Shown here: in pieces, positions 63,730 to 64,000 of the stretch
How the letters are laid out: every line of letters begins with the position of its first letter
Numbering within the stretch: position 1 is the stretch's first letter
NCBI GenBank assembly: GCA_016719945.1
Contig: JADJYE010000003.1
Span: 558,001-622,000 of the forward strand
Direction: 5' to 3'
DNA length: 64,000 bases
Source: Polyangiaceae bacterium
GTDB taxonomy: Bacteria > Myxococcota_A > Polyangia > Polyangiales > Polyangiaceae
Made by a program: the position numbers and the translations under genes
Notes under the pieces: model-generated
Database searches by the model: none
Told to the model about the DNA's origin: nothing
The model's input: only the letters and a program-made list of their open reading frames with translations

Positions 63730-64000
63730 ATGGCGGACGACAAACCCAAGGACAGGCCGCCGACCTCGCGTCTCGGCCGGCTCGCGCGGCTCGCGGCCCT
63801 CGCTCCCAAGGGAATGCCCATCGCGCTCGAGGGCGCCAAGCGGGCTCTCGGCATCAAGAAGCCCGACCAGCCGCTCACCGCGGACGAGAAGAAGAAGCGC
63901 TCGGAGGACGCGAAGAAGGCGGCCGAGGCGCTGCTCAAGACGCTCGGGGAGATGAAGGGCCTGCCGCTCAAGGTCGGCCAGATGGTCAGCTACATCGACG
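63730..64000 (+). CDS. ABC1/UbiB-family atypical kinase, truncated at the window edge
   Basis: The frame opens at ATG 63730 and runs off the right edge after 90 codons, with no stop. A Lys/Arg-rich N-terminus (MADDKPKDRPPTSRLGRLAR) is followed by a helical region and LGEMKGLPLKVGQMVSYID, which matches the KxGQ element of ABC1/UbiB proteins (the conserved Ala/Gly-rich nucleotide loop lies further on and is not visible). Such proteins assist ubiquinone synthesis or lipid handling as atypical kinases or ATPases. Only the N-terminus is seen, so the assignment rests on this one motif. Confidence 0.65.
   Translation, partial: MADDKPKDRPPTSRLGRLARLAALAPKGMPIALEGAKRALGIKKPDQPLTADEKKKRSEDAKKAAEALLKTLGEMKGLPLKVGQMVSYID

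Overview
The window is very GC-rich DNA from a Gram-negative deltaproteobacterial-type organism, most probably Myxococcota (order Polyangiales). The evidence is a large set of secreted lipoproteins with Pro/Ala/Thr/Ser-rich linkers, Myxococcus-type cysteine-rich repeats (58533-60458), a MYXO-CTERM-like tail (60526-61813), a Myxococcota-style PilZ protein (9808-10959), and OmpA, porin and BamA-like outer-membrane proteins. Species cannot be named from the sequence. No rRNA, tRNA, CRISPR array or insertion sequence was seen.

Layout. 1-4 kb (minus strand): a PEP-synthase/rifampin-phosphotransferase-like enzyme, an RluA-type pseudouridine synthase and a secreted protein. 4-8.6 kb: two lipoprotein esterases and the operon ftsE-ftsX-degenerate LytM protein. 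8.7-14.7 kb: a formyltransferase-like enzyme, a PilZ protein interrupted by an in-frame amber codon, a peptidase-MA/TolB/BamA-like fusion and a small lipoprotein. 14.7-17.2 kb: a 43-residue basic protein, thymidine kinase and a penicillin-binding transpeptidase with two compensating frameshifts. 17.3-26.5 kb: porin, GAF-HD-GYP phosphodiesterase, AKP-repeat winged-helix DNA-binding protein, lipoproteins, FGE-domain lipoprotein and an RMND1/DUF155 protein. 27-39.5 kb (plus strand): 24 translation, secretion and transcription genes from rplV to rplQ, ordered as the distal S10, spc and alpha operons, but without the rpsJ-rpsS block upstream. 39.5-48.5 kb: lipoproteins, PhoD-like phosphatase, dihaem cytochrome, sulfatase-fold membrane protein, HEAT/TPR-like protein, acylphosphatase. 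48.6-53.3 kb: a translationally coupled trio of GAF histidine kinase, CCG-type iron-sulfur protein and HAMP histidine kinase. 53.4-64 kb: gamma-glutamylcyclotransferase, OmpA with thrombospondin type-3 repeats and a clear terminator, Tex, lectin-domain lipoprotein, frameshifted GH25 lysozyme, OmpA-like lipoprotein, DUF1232 protein and the start of an ABC1/UbiB kinase.

How the genes work together. The ribosomal block supplies the translation machinery, RNA polymerase alpha and SecY. FtsEX plus the degenerate LytM protein resemble the FtsEX-EnvC module that activates amidases at division. The two-kinase/iron-sulfur operon looks like a redox-linked signalling unit with no response regulator beside it, and is the most system-like locus here. 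Three genes are broken by small lesions (in-frame TAG, double frameshift, single frameshift), which may be assembly errors or real mutations. A short G/C-palindromic intergenic repeat occurs at least three times.
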